Below, piece by piece: positions 36,203 through 45,858 of a stretch of 64,000 nt of DNA. This stretch comes from Acinetobacter sp. ANC 3813. GTDB lineage: Bacteria; Pseudomonadota; Gammaproteobacteria; Pseudomonadales; Moraxellaceae. How positions within the stretch are numbered: position 1 is the first letter of the stretch; each line of letters begins with the position of its first letter. Location of the stretch: NCBI RefSeq assembly GCF_002135435.1, contig NZ_NEGK01000002.1:40478-104477 (forward strand). The letters run 5' to 3'. The notes beneath the pieces were generated by a model. The model saw only the letters and a list, made by a program, of their open reading frames with translations. It ran no database searches and had not been told where the DNA came from. The translations under genes and the position numbers were made by a program.

Positions 36203-37231
36203 ATGAAAACAGCAAAAGCCTTAGAAATTGCAGAACAGGGATATTTTTGGGTTGGTGTAGAAAAAAAAACATTGGGCAGTAATACGTTTGCGCATAATGC
36301 GATGGGCGTATTTTATCAAAAACCTGTTAACAGCCTTGGTCAGTCTGTAGTTATGGTACATGGCGGCGGCGGTCAAGGTTTAGATTTTATGACCACGCCA
36401 GATGGCCGTCCAGGTTGGGCGCAGTATTTCTTACAGCAAGGTTATGATGTCTATGTCGTTGACCGTCCGGGCATGGGGCGTTCGCCATATAATCCATTGG
36501 CAGATGGTGATTTCTTGCCATCTCCAACCTATGAAATGATGCAAAGCATGATGCTAGAGCCCGAAAAGCGCAACGACTATCCGCAAGCAAAATTGCATAC
36601 ACAGTGGCCTGCAGGTCAAGACACCCTGGATCAGTTTATGGCGAGCCAAGGACCAATGCCATCGACATTAGCACGAGCGCAAGAAGATATGGCGCGCTGC
36701 GGTGTAGAATTGTTAAAGAAAATTGGCCCTGCATATTTAATTACCCACTCAATGGGCGGACCATTTGGCTGGCTGGTGGCAGACCGTTGTCCTAAACTGG
36801 TTAAAGCCATTATGGCGGTGGAACCTTTTGGCCCGCCATTTGCCAAAGGTCCAGCAAATACTGGCGAGCTAGAGTGGGGCGTTACGGCCATTCCAATGAC
36901 CTATGCACCAGAAGCGAAGTCTGCCAGTGATATTGCAAAAGTGCTGAAAAAATCAGCAGAAAAAGACACCGTTGATTGCTATGTACAGCAAGAACCAGCT
37001 CGACAGCTGGTTAATCTGAAAAATATACCTGTGTCGATTATGACGGGTGAAGCATCTTGGATGGCGCAGCACAATCACGGTATGACTGAATATTTACAGC
37101 AAGCAGGTGTGACAGCAGAACATTTACGCTTGGAAAACTATGGCATACATGGCAATGGGCACATGCTGCTGATTGAAAAAAATAGCAATGAGATTGCCAA
37201 CTTTATTCATAATTGGTTTCAAGAAAAGTAG
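36203..37231 (+). CDS. Alpha/beta-hydrolase, probable esterase
   Basis: 342 residues from ATG 36203, with AAGGA six bases upstream; earlier TTG and ATG codons are weaker. HGGGGQGLDF forms an oxyanion region, DRPGMGRS is the strand-4 turn, LITHSMGGPFGW is the nucleophile elbow with Ser, and IHGNGHMLLIEK carries the likely catalytic His. No signal peptide. It sits between the reductase and AraC genes, so it probably acts in the same pathway, for example on an ester or after oxygenation. Substrate unknown. Confidence 0.8.
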   Translation: MKTAKALEIAEQGYFWVGVEKKTLGSNTFAHNAMGVFYQKPVNSLGQSVVMVHGGGGQGLDFMTTPDGRPGWAQYFLQQGYDVYVVDRPGMGRSPYNPLADGDFLPSPTYEMMQSMMLEPEKRNDYPQAKLHTQWPAGQDTLDQFMASQGPMPSTLARAQEDMARCGVELLKKIGPAYLITHSMGGPFGWLVADRCPKLVKAIMAVEPFGPPFAKGPANTGELEWGVTAIPMTYAPEAKSASDIAKVLKKSAEKDTVDCYVQQEPARQLVNLKNIPVSIMTGEASWMAQHNHGMTEYLQQAGVTAEHLRLENYGIHGNGHMLLIEKNSNEIANFIHNWFQEK

Positions 37232-37372
37232 ATTGTTAGTTTGTGTTTAAATGGAAGCATGTTATTTTAGTCATTGAAATAATATGCTTTTCCTATATTA
37301 AAAAGAGGAAAAGTTTCGCTGAGATAGCGCACAGATCATGAAGATCTGATCAATAAATGTAAGGATATAGCC

Positions 37373-38302
37373 ATGTATATTAGCCAATCCTCAGAAACCG
37401 TACCGACGCTGGTTAATGTTTCAAATAGTCTTGCAGGACATATTAAGCCATTTGCTGATCGAGTAGATGTTCAGGCATCTTCAATTCAATCGCCATGGCG
37501 GGATATTCTAGATTTGGAATACAGTATTGTGCAGCCTGGCGAATTTAATAATTGCTATTTAACTCGCGCAGCACTAGTTTTTCATTTGGAAAAGCATAGC
37601 TGTCCTGTAGAGCGCATTACACAAAGCGGTACTTTTGAACAGCTGCTGATTAACGAAGGTTCAATGCATTTTGATCCTTTAGGTGAAGCTGTGGGTGCAC
37701 GTTGGGCAGAACCGCGTCAGCTGCTTATTGTTATGCCATCTCAGTTGTGTCTGCAAAAAGCGCTTGGTGATGCACAATCTATTGATCAGATTGAATTTTT
37801 ACGTAATACCAATACGCAAGATCCACAATTATTCAATCTGAGTATGGCTTTGCTTGAGGAATGCAAAAATGGCTTTGCAACGGGTCAGCTGTATGGTGAA
37901 TCTATATCTTTAGCGCTTGCGGCTCGCATCATTTCTAAATTTTCCAATAATTCTGCCATTCCAAACCGTTATGACGGAAAAATTCCGCTATGGCGTTTAA
38001 ATAAGCTAAAAAACTTTATCCATGAAAATTTGCATCAGGATTTATCCATTGCAGATTTGGCCAAAGAAGCAAATTTGAGCGAATTTCATTTTTCACGCAT
38101 GTTTAAGCAAAGTACGGGCATGACACCGCACGCGTTTATGACCAAAAAGAAAATTGATCGGGCTTGTGAATTGCTTAAAAAAGGGCAACTTTCAGTAAAC
38201 GATATTAGCGCTGCTTTGGGGTTTAAAAACCAAACACATTTTTCCATGCTGTTTAAACGTGTATTGGGCATGTCGCCAAGAGAATTCAAGAATAAAAGTT
38301 AA
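37373..38302 (+). CDS. AraC-family regulator of the Rieske cluster
   Basis: 309 residues. A cupin-like N-terminal sensing region (AraC_binding_2 type) precedes the double helix-turn-helix, seen as LSIADLAKEANLSEFHFSRMFKQSTGMTPHAF and VNDISAALGFKNQTHFSMLFKRVLGMSPREF. The gene closes the forward arm of the cluster and has AAGGA upstream of its ATG. It likely controls the divergent 34586/34845 promoters, where phased direct repeats are found. Ligand unknown. Confidence 0.87.
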   Translation: MYISQSSETVPTLVNVSNSLAGHIKPFADRVDVQASSIQSPWRDILDLEYSIVQPGEFNNCYLTRAALVFHLEKHSCPVERITQSGTFEQLLINEGSMHFDPLGEAVGARWAEPRQLLIVMPSQLCLQKALGDAQSIDQIEFLRNTNTQDPQLFNLSMALLEECKNGFATGQLYGESISLALAARIISKFSNNSAIPNRYDGKIPLWRLNKLKNFIHENLHQDLSIADLAKEANLSEFHFSRMFKQSTGMTPHAFMTKKKIDRACELLKKGQLSVNDISAALGFKNQTHFSMLFKRVLGMSPREFKNKS

Positions 38303-38810
38303 ACTTACTTTGATAACATAGTAGATTGACTGTTGGTCAGGATAAAACTTACTCTATATCAATATTAATGAAGTAAATGACATGTGTTGTTTATTTAACT
38401 TATGTTCACCTAAAATCCAGTTCATATTTATTTTATTTAAAACAAATTAAATTTCAAAAGATAACTAACTTTTTAAAAATCTTAAAATTTCACTTCATGA
38501 ACCTGGTTCTGCTACTGGGTTTTCCAAATTAGAGCTCAATATTATTTTTACGAAGGACGTAATAAACACCTCTCTTCCTATAAATATATTTAGTTTAAAA
38601 ACAAATATTTAAATTGACTTACAATTTTTAATTTTAAAATTACTTGAACGACCAACTAAGAGTGTGTATATTTTGTAAACAGATGAATGCAGGTTGTTTA
38701 ATAGCCGAAAAATCATTCGAGAATTTAAAAATGATTTAAAGGAATTAGGTCATTTTAGCTGAATAAAAAATAAGTTTGATTGCAGGCCCTCATAAGGCTT
38801 GGAGAAAAAT
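38303..38810. other. 508-bp AT-rich non-coding region
   Basis: Lies between the AraC gene and the next operon. Its left part holds the first of two long-range direct repeats (38355-38502). The rest is very AT-rich; I see no gene or terminator with a T-run. The promoter of the operon starting at 38811 must lie here. Confidence 0.6.
38355..38502. repeat. Left copy of long-range direct repeat flanking 38811-46158
   Basis: Shared with 46257-46411 in the same orientation. TATATCAATATTAATGAA (38355-38372), the 23-base block 38392-38414 starting TATTTAACTTATG, and AGTTCATA (38419-38426) are identical to the right copy and spaced identically (37 and 27 bases between block starts). A further shared TTCATGAAC lies at 38494-38502. 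Sequence between the blocks has diverged. Confidence 0.75.
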
Positions 38811-39233
38811 ATGGACGATTATTCAAAGATTTTAGAACTCAATGCGCGTTTTTCATGGCTTATTGATCATCATGATGGAAATGGTGTCGCTGAGTTATTT
38901 ACAGAAGATGGTCTCTATGCCATGGGGCCTATGCAAGCCAAAGGCCAATCGCAAATCCAAGGTTTTTATGACATGCGTAAAGCACGTGGTGTGCGTAAAT
39001 CACGTCATTTATTTTCAAATCCAGTGATTTTAAAACAAACAGAAAATTCGATTTCTGCTGTTTCTGTGCTTACATTGTTCGCTTTTGATGGTGAAGGACC
39101 ACATCCAGCTGAAATTCACATGATTGCTGATTATCAGGATGAATATGTACGAGCAGAAGATGGAGTATGGCGCTACCAATCACGTGTGATCACACCTGTA
39201 TTTGGACATGTGCCTAATTTAACTCAAAAGTAA
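38811..39233 (+). CDS. NTF2-like protein (SnoaL-type)
   Basis: 140 residues from ATG 38811, six bases after GGAG; a TTG twelve bases upstream is disregarded. It shows the pattern of SnoaL_4 proteins: an N-terminal helix NARFSWLIDHHDGNGVAELFTEDGLY, then KSRHLFSNPVI and a strand pair ending VWRYQSRVITPVFG. Such proteins act as small isomerases, lactonases/cyclases or hydroxylase partners (for example in steroid and aromatic pathways). It is first in the operon, so it may act on an early intermediate. Function is not fixed. Confidence 0.75.
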   Translation: MDDYSKILELNARFSWLIDHHDGNGVAELFTEDGLYAMGPMQAKGQSQIQGFYDMRKARGVRKSRHLFSNPVILKQTENSISAVSVLTLFAFDGEGPHPAEIHMIADYQDEYVRAEDGVWRYQSRVITPVFGHVPNLTQK

Positions 39234-39280
39234 AAATTAAAACGCTCGTTAATGGATAACGATGTTTAAAGGAATAGAAC

Positions 39281-39730
39281 ATGGATAATGTTTCAGATTC
39301 ATATTTTTTAGTAAAAGTATTGCTTTCAATTTCAGTATTTGGCTGCTCAATCGTACCGCTTTTTGCTGATTTTAATAAAACCCATGCAACTAATCCAACT
39401 TGGGTAGGGCATGCCCGTTTTCATGTGGTTTGGCAATGTTTATCTTATGGTGCAATCGGTTTCTTTAGTTACTATTTACTGTGGTTTTATCAAGCAAGCT
39501 CAGTAGACCATTTCTATGTGGTTGCTCTCTTGAATGCATTTATTTATGCAGGTTTCTTTGGTGCATATCTTTCAATGCCAGTCTATGGCGGAGAAGCATT
39601 TGATGAAAATGGCTATCCTCCAATTAAAACCAAATATCTTACTTTTGAACTCAATGTATGGGCTTTTTCAGTATTTAGTTTGATTCTACTGAGTGCATTT
39701 TTACAGTTGCATTTTGGAATTTTTAAATAA
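39281..39730 (+). CDS. Small four-span membrane protein (DUF6640-like)
   Basis: 149 residues with four hydrophobic segments (about 9-27, 53-72, 82-100, 126-144). Between the first two lies NPTWVGHARFHVVWQ, whose two His and Trp recall the DUF6640 family; I am moderately sure of that family. A second conserved loop reads YGGEAFDENGYPPIKTK. It could be a small transporter or a membrane-bound cofactor protein. Good AAAGGA ribosome site; 48 bp after the NTF2-like gene. Confidence 0.65.
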   Translation: MDNVSDSYFLVKVLLSISVFGCSIVPLFADFNKTHATNPTWVGHARFHVVWQCLSYGAIGFFSYYLLWFYQASSVDHFYVVALLNAFIYAGFFGAYLSMPVYGGEAFDENGYPPIKTKYLTFELNVWAFSVFSLILLSAFLQLHFGIFK

Positions 39731-39797
39731 GATTCGTTATTAATCCCAAAGTAAACCGATGAAATAGAACAGTAAAAATTAAGCAAAGGAAATGTAT

Positions 39798-41669
39798 ATG
39801 TCTATGAGCAATGGTATTCGTTCAATACAAGATATAGTTGAAATTGAAAAACGTCACTGGAAAGCAGAATGTGCATTTAATAGCACTTATGAAGTTTTGC
39901 AAAACAGTGCACAACTTTATCCAAACAATCATGCGATTGAATATTTAGTCAAAGGCGATGCAGAAGAAGAGCCTGTCATTACAACCTATTCAACATTATT
40001 GGAGCGTGTAACGCAGGCAGCAAATTTATTTCATACACTTGGTGTTTCAAGCACTGATGTCGTGACCTATATTTTGCCTAACTTGCCTGAAACACATGAA
40101 GTGATTTGGGGAGCTGAAGCGACAGGAATCGTTAATGCGCTGAATCCATTATCAAATGGTGAAACCATTACAAAGCTGATGATCGCAGCCAAAACCAAAG
40201 TGATCGTAACTTTAGCACCTAGCCCTACTGCGGACTTACTAACACCTTTGATCGCTGTTGCAGATTTAGTGGATAGTGTTGAAGCAATCGTTGTGGTAGA
40301 CCCTTTACATTATTATGGTATCGCTGCATCGACTCTGCCACAAGAAACGCCTAAAGCGAAGAAAATTATTGCGTATCAAAAATTACGTGATCAACAGCCT
40401 AAAGGTAATTTATTGTCAAAACGTGTGTTCAATGCTTCAGATATTGCATCAATTTTTCATACGGGTGGCACGACAGGTATTCCTAAGCTCGCCCCACATA
40501 CGCATGAAAATGAAATTTATACGGCATATTGTTTAAGCCTGATTACGAGTACAAATCCAGAAACTAAATTCTTTGTGGGCCTACCGCTATTTCACGTCAA
40601 TGCCGTGATTGGTACTGGGTTGAGTACTTTTTTTGCAGGTGGAACAGTTTTACAAGTGACGGCTGCAGGTTATCGCACGCCGACAGTGATTCCGAATATT
40701 TGGAAAATTGTAGATCGATATAAAGTGACTGCAATCAGCGGTGTACCCACTGTTTATGGCTCTATGATCCAAGTGCCAAAAGATGGCTGTGATATTTCGA
40801 GTTTAAAACTCGCCATTTGCGGTGCTGCACCATTGGCTCCTGATCTATTTAAACGTGTATTGGCTTATACAGGTGTTGAATTGTTAGAAGCCTACGGTTT
40901 AACAGAAGGCACTGTGGTTTCAACCATGAATCCTGTTGCTGGTGAAAGACGGATTGGCTCTATTGGAATGAGAATTCCATTTCAACAATTAAAGTGTGCT
41001 GAAGTGAGAGCCGAAGGTAAATTGATTCGTGAGTGTGAGCCGAATGAAGTCGGTCAATTGTTGATTCACGGACCAAATGTATTCCCAGGCTATCTTGGCG
41101 GTTCAGGAGATGAATTTGTTGAGGGTTGGTTGAATACAGGCGATCTTGCAAAAATTGATGCAGATGGTTACGTCTGGTTAACAGGTCGAAGTAAGGATTT
41201 GATTATTCGTGGTGGGCATAATATTGATCCATCTATTATCGAAAATGCTTTGGCACAACATCCTGCAGTCAAAAATGTCGCAGCCATTGGGCAACCTGAT
41301 GCTTATGCAGGTGAGGTTCCGTGTGCTTATGTTGATTTAGTCGAAGGGACATCTATTACAGGTGATGCGCTCAAAGATTGGGTGCGTGATCATATTGCTG
41401 AAAAAGGTGCAGCACCGAGCTATGTAGAAGTGATGGATACTCTACCTGTGACGCCAATTGGCAAACTCTTCAAGCCACCACTACGTCAGAAAGCCATTCA
41501 CCGTGTATTCAAAGAAGCACTTGAAAATGCAGGTTTAGAAGCTGATTTAGAGGTATTGGATAAAGGGAAAGAAGGATTCTTTGTGGAAATACAGAGCCCT
41601 ACACCTGAATTAATACAACAAATTCTAGGTACATTTACCATTCCATTCCGAATTAATGGAAATGTTTAA
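39798..41669 (+). CDS. Acyl/aryl-CoA synthetase (AMP-forming)
   Basis: 623 residues from ATG 39798, seven bases after AAGGA; the ATG at 39792 abuts the ribosome site. Motifs in order: the P-loop IFHTGGTTGIPK (about 217-228), EAYGLTEGT, LNTGDLAKIDADGYVWLTGR, the hinge KDLIIRGGHNIDP and the catalytic Lys in PVTPIGKLFKPP. It activates a carboxylic acid as the adenylate and then the CoA thioester. It is longer than typical benzoate-type ligases, with an extra C-terminal stretch of about 60 residues after the Lys. Substrate likely aromatic or a side-chain acid. Confidence 0.87.
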   Translation: MSMSNGIRSIQDIVEIEKRHWKAECAFNSTYEVLQNSAQLYPNNHAIEYLVKGDAEEEPVITTYSTLLERVTQAANLFHTLGVSSTDVVTYILPNLPETHEVIWGAEATGIVNALNPLSNGETITKLMIAAKTKVIVTLAPSPTADLLTPLIAVADLVDSVEAIVVVDPLHYYGIAASTLPQETPKAKKIIAYQKLRDQQPKGNLLSKRVFNASDIASIFHTGGTTGIPKLAPHTHENEIYTAYCLSLITSTNPETKFFVGLPLFHVNAVIGTGLSTFFAGGTVLQVTAAGYRTPTVIPNIWKIVDRYKVTAISGVPTVYGSMIQVPKDGCDISSLKLAICGAAPLAPDLFKRVLAYTGVELLEAYGLTEGTVVSTMNPVAGERRIGSIGMRIPFQQLKCAEVRAEGKLIRECEPNEVGQLLIHGPNVFPGYLGGSGDEFVEGWLNTGDLAKIDADGYVWLTGRSKDLIIRGGHNIDPSIIENALAQHPAVKNVAAIGQPDAYAGEVPCAYVDLVEGTSITGDALKDWVRDHIAEKGAAPSYVEVMDTLPVTPIGKLFKPPLRQKAIHRVFKEALENAGLEADLEVLDKGKEGFFVEIQSPTPELIQQILGTFTIPFRINGNV

Positions 41670-41795
41670 TTAAATCAGTAGGTTTTAAAAGTCATTTAAG
41701 AAATCAAAATGGAAGATTGAAAGTCGCTATTTTTTGATGAATCTCTTACTTAAATGACCAAGTAATAAAATTTAAAGACAAACAAGGAAAGAAAA

Positions 41796-43034
41796 ATGAC
41801 TCAAATTAGACAACGTATATTTCAAGCAACAGAGGATTTCGTTCCTGAAATTGCAGCACAACGTCAACGTGGCTTAGAAATGCGTGAACGTGTTGCTAAA
41901 ATTTTACCCATCATTGCTGCCAATGCGGAAAAAACTGAGCAAGAACGTAAAGTTCCTGATGAGAACATTAAACTACTGATTGAATGTGGTTTTACTCGTT
42001 CATTGCAACCTGCGGTATATGGCGGTTATGAACTCAGTCCAGAAGAATACTGTCCAATTATTACCGATATTGCAGGTGCATGTGCATCTACGGCATGGGT
42101 GAGTGGCTTATTGGCACAGCACAATCACGGCTTAGCATTGATGTCTAAGCAAGTACAAGATGAAGTGTGGGGAGAAGATCCGACGACACTGATTTCGTCT
42201 TCCGTAGCGCCGATCCATCAAGCGGAAAATGTCGAAGGTGGTATCAAAATTTCAGGTCGCTTTAGTTTCTCAAGCGGTTGTGATCATGGGCAATGGGCGG
42301 TTCTAGGTATTAAAAGATATGATATCCATATAGGGATGGAAGATTCACCTTGCTTCATATTAGTTCCACGTAAAGACTATGAAATTTTTGATGATTGGCA
42401 TGTTGCAGGCTTATGCGGAACAGGTTCTAAAACCATTGTATTAAAAGATGTTTTTGTACCTGAGTATCGAATTGAATCTATCTTTGCAATGAATTTTGGT
42501 CAGTCATCAGGCTATGGACTACATGATGGTGGCATTTTCAAAGCACCATTTATGACTTATTTCTCATTTGGTTTTTCTGCTGTCGCTATTGGCATTGCAA
42601 TGCGTGCCTTGGATGTTTATCAAGCTCGTTTGGCAGGTCGTGTACGTGCTTATACAGGGACTAAAGTTTCCGATAATGCACCATCATATATGCGACTTGC
42701 CGAATCTGCACATCAAGTTCGTGCTGCTTATCAAAGCCTTGCGACAGATTGGAAAGAAATTGCATCACGCAGCCGTTCAGGTGAGATTCCTGAAAGTGAT
42801 GAATCAGGTTTGTGGCGTACCAATCAGGCGTACGTGACCAAAATGGCAATCGAAGCCGTGAGTCGCTTATTAGAAGCTTCAGGCGGTGGTGCATGGCAAA
42901 CTTCAAATGAAATGCAACGCTTATGGCGTGATGCCAATGCCGCAGGTTCACATGCCTATTCCGACTATGATGTTGCAGCGCAGCTGTTTGGTCGTCAGTT
43001 GTTGGAACTCGATTTAGCCGAAGGCTTGATTTAA
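41796..43034 (+). CDS. Two-component flavin monooxygenase, HPAH C2-like oxygenase
   Basis: 412 residues, acyl-CoA-dehydrogenase fold. It resembles the C2 oxygenase of Acinetobacter 4-hydroxyphenylacetate 3-hydroxylase along its length: VPDENIKLL, VYGGYELSPEEY, GACASTAWVSGLLAQHNH, FSSGCDH (Ser160), and GSHAYSDYDV (His386). These match the C2 residues that bind reduced flavin and the substrate phenol. It should ortho-hydroxylate a phenolic compound using FMNH2 from the reductase at 44856. It is more like C2 than is the resorcinol hydroxylase at 18911. Substrate not determined. Confidence 0.85.
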   Translation: MTQIRQRIFQATEDFVPEIAAQRQRGLEMRERVAKILPIIAANAEKTEQERKVPDENIKLLIECGFTRSLQPAVYGGYELSPEEYCPIITDIAGACASTAWVSGLLAQHNHGLALMSKQVQDEVWGEDPTTLISSSVAPIHQAENVEGGIKISGRFSFSSGCDHGQWAVLGIKRYDIHIGMEDSPCFILVPRKDYEIFDDWHVAGLCGTGSKTIVLKDVFVPEYRIESIFAMNFGQSSGYGLHDGGIFKAPFMTYFSFGFSAVAIGIAMRALDVYQARLAGRVRAYTGTKVSDNAPSYMRLAESAHQVRAAYQSLATDWKEIASRSRSGEIPESDESGLWRTNQAYVTKMAIEAVSRLLEASGGGAWQTSNEMQRLWRDANAAGSHAYSDYDVAAQLFGRQLLELDLAEGLI

Positions 43035-43064
43035 TTCAAGGGATTTCTTTTTAAGGATAATGAA

Positions 43065-44060
43065 ATGAAATTATGTAGTTATATCTACAAGAATCTTCGA
43101 TCATACGGCTTGTATCAAGAAGATGGCATGATCTTGGATTTGAAAGCTCAATTAGGTCATCAAGCACCTTATGACCTTTCTGTTTTATTGGAAGAGCTAG
43201 AAGAAAAGGGAATAACCGTACAGCAGTTATTGGCTGATCTTGGTGATGCCCAACTGATCTTGAATACGGATGAAATACAGTGGCTACCGCCATTACGTAA
43301 ACCGGGTAAGGTCGTGGGTGTGGCATTGAACAATACACTGGCGCAAATGATTGCATATCGTCCATCGACAACACCTGCATTTTTCTTAAAGCCGACAACA
43401 TCATTGCTCGGTCATCATGCTGTAGTCACCGTAAATACAGATTTTGGAGTGACTCATCCTGAGCCTGAACTGGCGATAATTATCGGGAAAAAAGCTCGTC
43501 ATATTGCTGAAGAAAATGCTTTGGATTATGTCTTTGGATATTCGATTATCAATGACATTACATCCCCAGGGCTTAAAGAGCGTGACAGTTTAGAACTTGT
43601 TATGCCTAAAGAGTTTTCTGGTGCTTATGTAGATTTACAGACTTGGCGAGAAAACCGTGATGAGGAGCATAAACGCTCAATTTATCTTACGTATCATGCG
43701 CTTTCAAAAGGGGCTGATGGATTTGGACCAATGGGGCCTTGGATCGTGACCAAAGACGAAATTGATGATCCAAATAACTTGACCATTGATTCATACATTG
43801 GTGATGAGCTGGTTTTCCAAGATTCCACTGCAAAACTGACCTTTAGTATAGAAAAAGTGCTTGCACATCTTTCTAAATATATGACACTAGAGCTGGGTGA
43901 TGTGGTGCATATGGGTACGTCAATGAAAGCCATTGATGGCGGTAAATTTCCTTTATTGACCAATTGGGATATTACCAAGCATCCGCAGCCCATGAAAATT
44001 GAGATTCAAAAAATAGGAACATTGGTGAATCCCGTCGTTGTGGAGGGGACACTGCATTAA
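43065..44060 (+). CDS. Fumarylacetoacetate-hydrolase-family protein
   Basis: 331 residues with an N-terminal beta-domain (about 1-75) and the FAH catalytic domain. Metal ligands Glu133 and Glu135 (HPEPELAIIIG) and Asp164 (GYSIINDIT) are present, and KVVGVALNN opens the domain. FAH enzymes cleave C-C bonds in beta-diketo acids, or hydrate/decarboxylate ring-cleavage products. No extradiol or gentisate dioxygenase is encoded beside it, so its substrate may arise by another ring-opening route. AAGGA upstream; 30 bp after the oxygenase. Confidence 0.83.
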   Translation: MKLCSYIYKNLRSYGLYQEDGMILDLKAQLGHQAPYDLSVLLEELEEKGITVQQLLADLGDAQLILNTDEIQWLPPLRKPGKVVGVALNNTLAQMIAYRPSTTPAFFLKPTTSLLGHHAVVTVNTDFGVTHPEPELAIIIGKKARHIAEENALDYVFGYSIINDITSPGLKERDSLELVMPKEFSGAYVDLQTWRENRDEEHKRSIYLTYHALSKGADGFGPMGPWIVTKDEIDDPNNLTIDSYIGDELVFQDSTAKLTFSIEKVLAHLSKYMTLELGDVVHMGTSMKAIDGGKFPLLTNWDITKHPQPMKIEIQKIGTLVNPVVVEGTLH

Positions 44061-44082
44061 TAAAGAAATGAGGAGTATTTAA

Positions 44083-44730
44083 ATGGCTAATCAAGCTAAA
44101 GAAAAAACAATCAACAGCGGTACACGTGAGAAAATTTTGCAGGCTGCTTACAGTTGTTTTTCTGAAGAAGGTTACGCTAGCTCCTCTATTTCAAAAATAG
44201 CGAAACGTGCCAAGGTCTTATCCGGATCTATTTATTGGGCTTTTGAAACCAAAGAAAAGTTATTTTCGGAAGTGTTGCGAATCGCAGGAGATGAGTTTCT
44301 TGCGTCGTTGAAAGTTACAGTACGGTTTGAGCACGGCAAGCTTATTAATGCAGATGAAATCATTGCAAGATTATTAGAAAACTTTGGGACAGGACCTGAA
44401 TTTCTAAGATTATTTTTAGCAGTCGCTGTAGAACCGAATGCAGGAAGTAATGAGGTTATTGCTGTTGCGAAAGATATTCGAATGCAATGTCGAAACATCA
44501 TTGAAGAACCTATTTTAGAGGCTTTCTCTGAATATGACCAACAATACATTTCTCAAAATGCCCAGAGAATCAGTACGATGGTGATACAGCTTCTTGATGG
44601 TCTATATGTGGCAACAAAAATTGAAGGCAATGAAGTCAACATTCAGAGCTATATTTCGAATATTGTGCGTTTCATTGAGAATGAAATTCAGTTGTTGTCT
44701 CAACAAACAAAAAATGCAGTATCAATATAA
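44083..44730 (+). CDS. TetR-family regulator
   Basis: 215 residues. The N-terminal helix-turn-helix reads REKILQAAYSCFSEEGYAS then ISKIAKRAKVLSGSIYWAFETKEKLF, a clear TetR domain; the C-terminal region is helical and ligand-specific. It lies within the operon between the hydrolase and reductase genes, so it likely represses its own cluster. A short palindrome before the reductase gene may be its site. GGAG upstream of the ATG. Confidence 0.88.
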   Translation: MANQAKEKTINSGTREKILQAAYSCFSEEGYASSSISKIAKRAKVLSGSIYWAFETKEKLFSEVLRIAGDEFLASLKVTVRFEHGKLINADEIIARLLENFGTGPEFLRLFLAVAVEPNAGSNEVIAVAKDIRMQCRNIIEEPILEAFSEYDQQYISQNAQRISTMVIQLLDGLYVATKIEGNEVNIQSYISNIVRFIENEIQLLSQQTKNAVSI

Positions 44731-44825
44731 AAACATATAGTGATATTAAGTTTTTTTAATGAAAATTAAAAACTAACAAAGAGATTTTGTCGGGCATTCG
44801 AAATCTCAATCAATTAACAAAAAAT

Positions 44826-44841
44826 ATTCTATACGTAGAAT
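44826..44841. promoter_or_regulatory. 16-bp palindrome before the reductase gene
   Basis: ATTCTATACGTAGAAT: 6-bp perfect arms around TACG, 15 bases before the ATG at 44856 and downstream of the TetR gene. Size and location suit a TetR-type operator, but this is inference. A weaker GAGATTT/AAATCTC inverted repeat lies at 44781-44807. Confidence 0.4.
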
Positions 44842-44855
44842 GATGGAGTAAGAAA

Positions 44856-45812
44856 ATGTCCAATTTTGATCCACGAGATTTTCGTAATGCTCTCGGCTCA
44901 TTTGCAACAGGTGTCACGATTGTCACGACCTTAAATGATGAACAATCGCCTATAGGCATTACAGCGAGTAGCTTTAACTCGGTTTCTCTAGACCCACCAC
45001 TGGTACTGTGGTCATTGGGTAAAAAATCAAATGCTTTAAAATCTTTTCAAGAATCAGGGCACTTTGCTGTCCATGTTCTGTGTAATCGGCAGTCTGATTT
45101 ATCTAATCAATTCTCACGTTCAGGCAGTGATAAATTTGCTGGCGTGGAGTGGGAAAGTGGTGTGTTAGGTTCACCCATACTGCCTGACTGTATGGCACGT
45201 TTCCAATGCAAAACACAGTACCAATATGAAGGTGGTGATCACATCATCTTTGTAGGTGAAGTATTAGAGTTTGAAAATACTCCTAAATCACCATTGCTAT
45301 TTCATGCTGGCTCTTATGCAGATTCTAGACCTAAACCTAAGATCATTGAGCAAGAAGAAATTATAAATGAGCATACAGGAAGAGTTTCAGATTCATTTTT
45401 CTCATTTTTGTTGGCTCGAGCGCATTTCCAATGTGCATATCAAGCTCAGGAAGTGATGCAAGCTAAAGAGATTGACGAAAAAAGTATGTTTATACTCGGT
45501 TTGTTAAGTATGAATGGTGCAATGAGTATCGATGAATTAAATGAAAAAATTAAATTTATGAAGCATGAGGTTTTCATTTCTGATTTAGAAAACTTACAAC
45601 ATAAGTCATTCATCGAATTAGAAAATGATAACAATCGATATATTTTGACCCGTTTAGGGCGTCAAACATTTATCGAATTGGCTTCAAATATTGCATCTCT
45701 AGAAAGAACGATTTTGGCACAACTGTCAGAAACAGAAGTCATAGATTTTAAGTTGCTTTTGCAACGTGTAATCAATGCAACCTCTGTGAATATTCCACAA
45801 CTTTGGAACTAA
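44856..45812 (+). CDS. Flavin reductase with C-terminal winged-helix domain (HPAH C1-like)
   Basis: 318 residues. The first 160 or so form a flavin reductase domain (ALGSFATGVTIVTTL, GITASSFNSVSLDPPLVLWSLG, FAVHVLCNRQSDLSNQFS). After a linker, residues about 180-318 form a MarR-like helical/winged domain (FILGLLSMNGAMSIDELNEKI ... YILTRLGRQTFIEL). This two-part layout is that of the C1 reductase of Acinetobacter 4-hydroxyphenylacetate hydroxylase, where the tail senses the substrate and stimulates the reductase. It pairs with the oxygenase at 41796. The tail likely lets the pathway phenol gate NADH use. Confidence 0.85.
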   Translation: MSNFDPRDFRNALGSFATGVTIVTTLNDEQSPIGITASSFNSVSLDPPLVLWSLGKKSNALKSFQESGHFAVHVLCNRQSDLSNQFSRSGSDKFAGVEWESGVLGSPILPDCMARFQCKTQYQYEGGDHIIFVGEVLEFENTPKSPLLFHAGSYADSRPKPKIIEQEEIINEHTGRVSDSFFSFLLARAHFQCAYQAQEVMQAKEIDEKSMFILGLLSMNGAMSIDELNEKIKFMKHEVFISDLENLQHKSFIELENDNNRYILTRLGRQTFIELASNIASLERTILAQLSETEVIDFKLLLQRVINATSVNIPQLWN

Positions 45813-45858
45813 ACACTTTTATTTAAAAAAAATCACAAAAGTGATAAAGGAGTTATAT

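Noticed and set aside
30513..37231. Indole-3-acetate (iac) cluster
   Set aside because: A Rieske subunit and small proteins are suggestive, but the acyl-CoA-dehydrogenase-like IacA, the SDR, the amidase and the MarR regulator of iac clusters are missing from this block.
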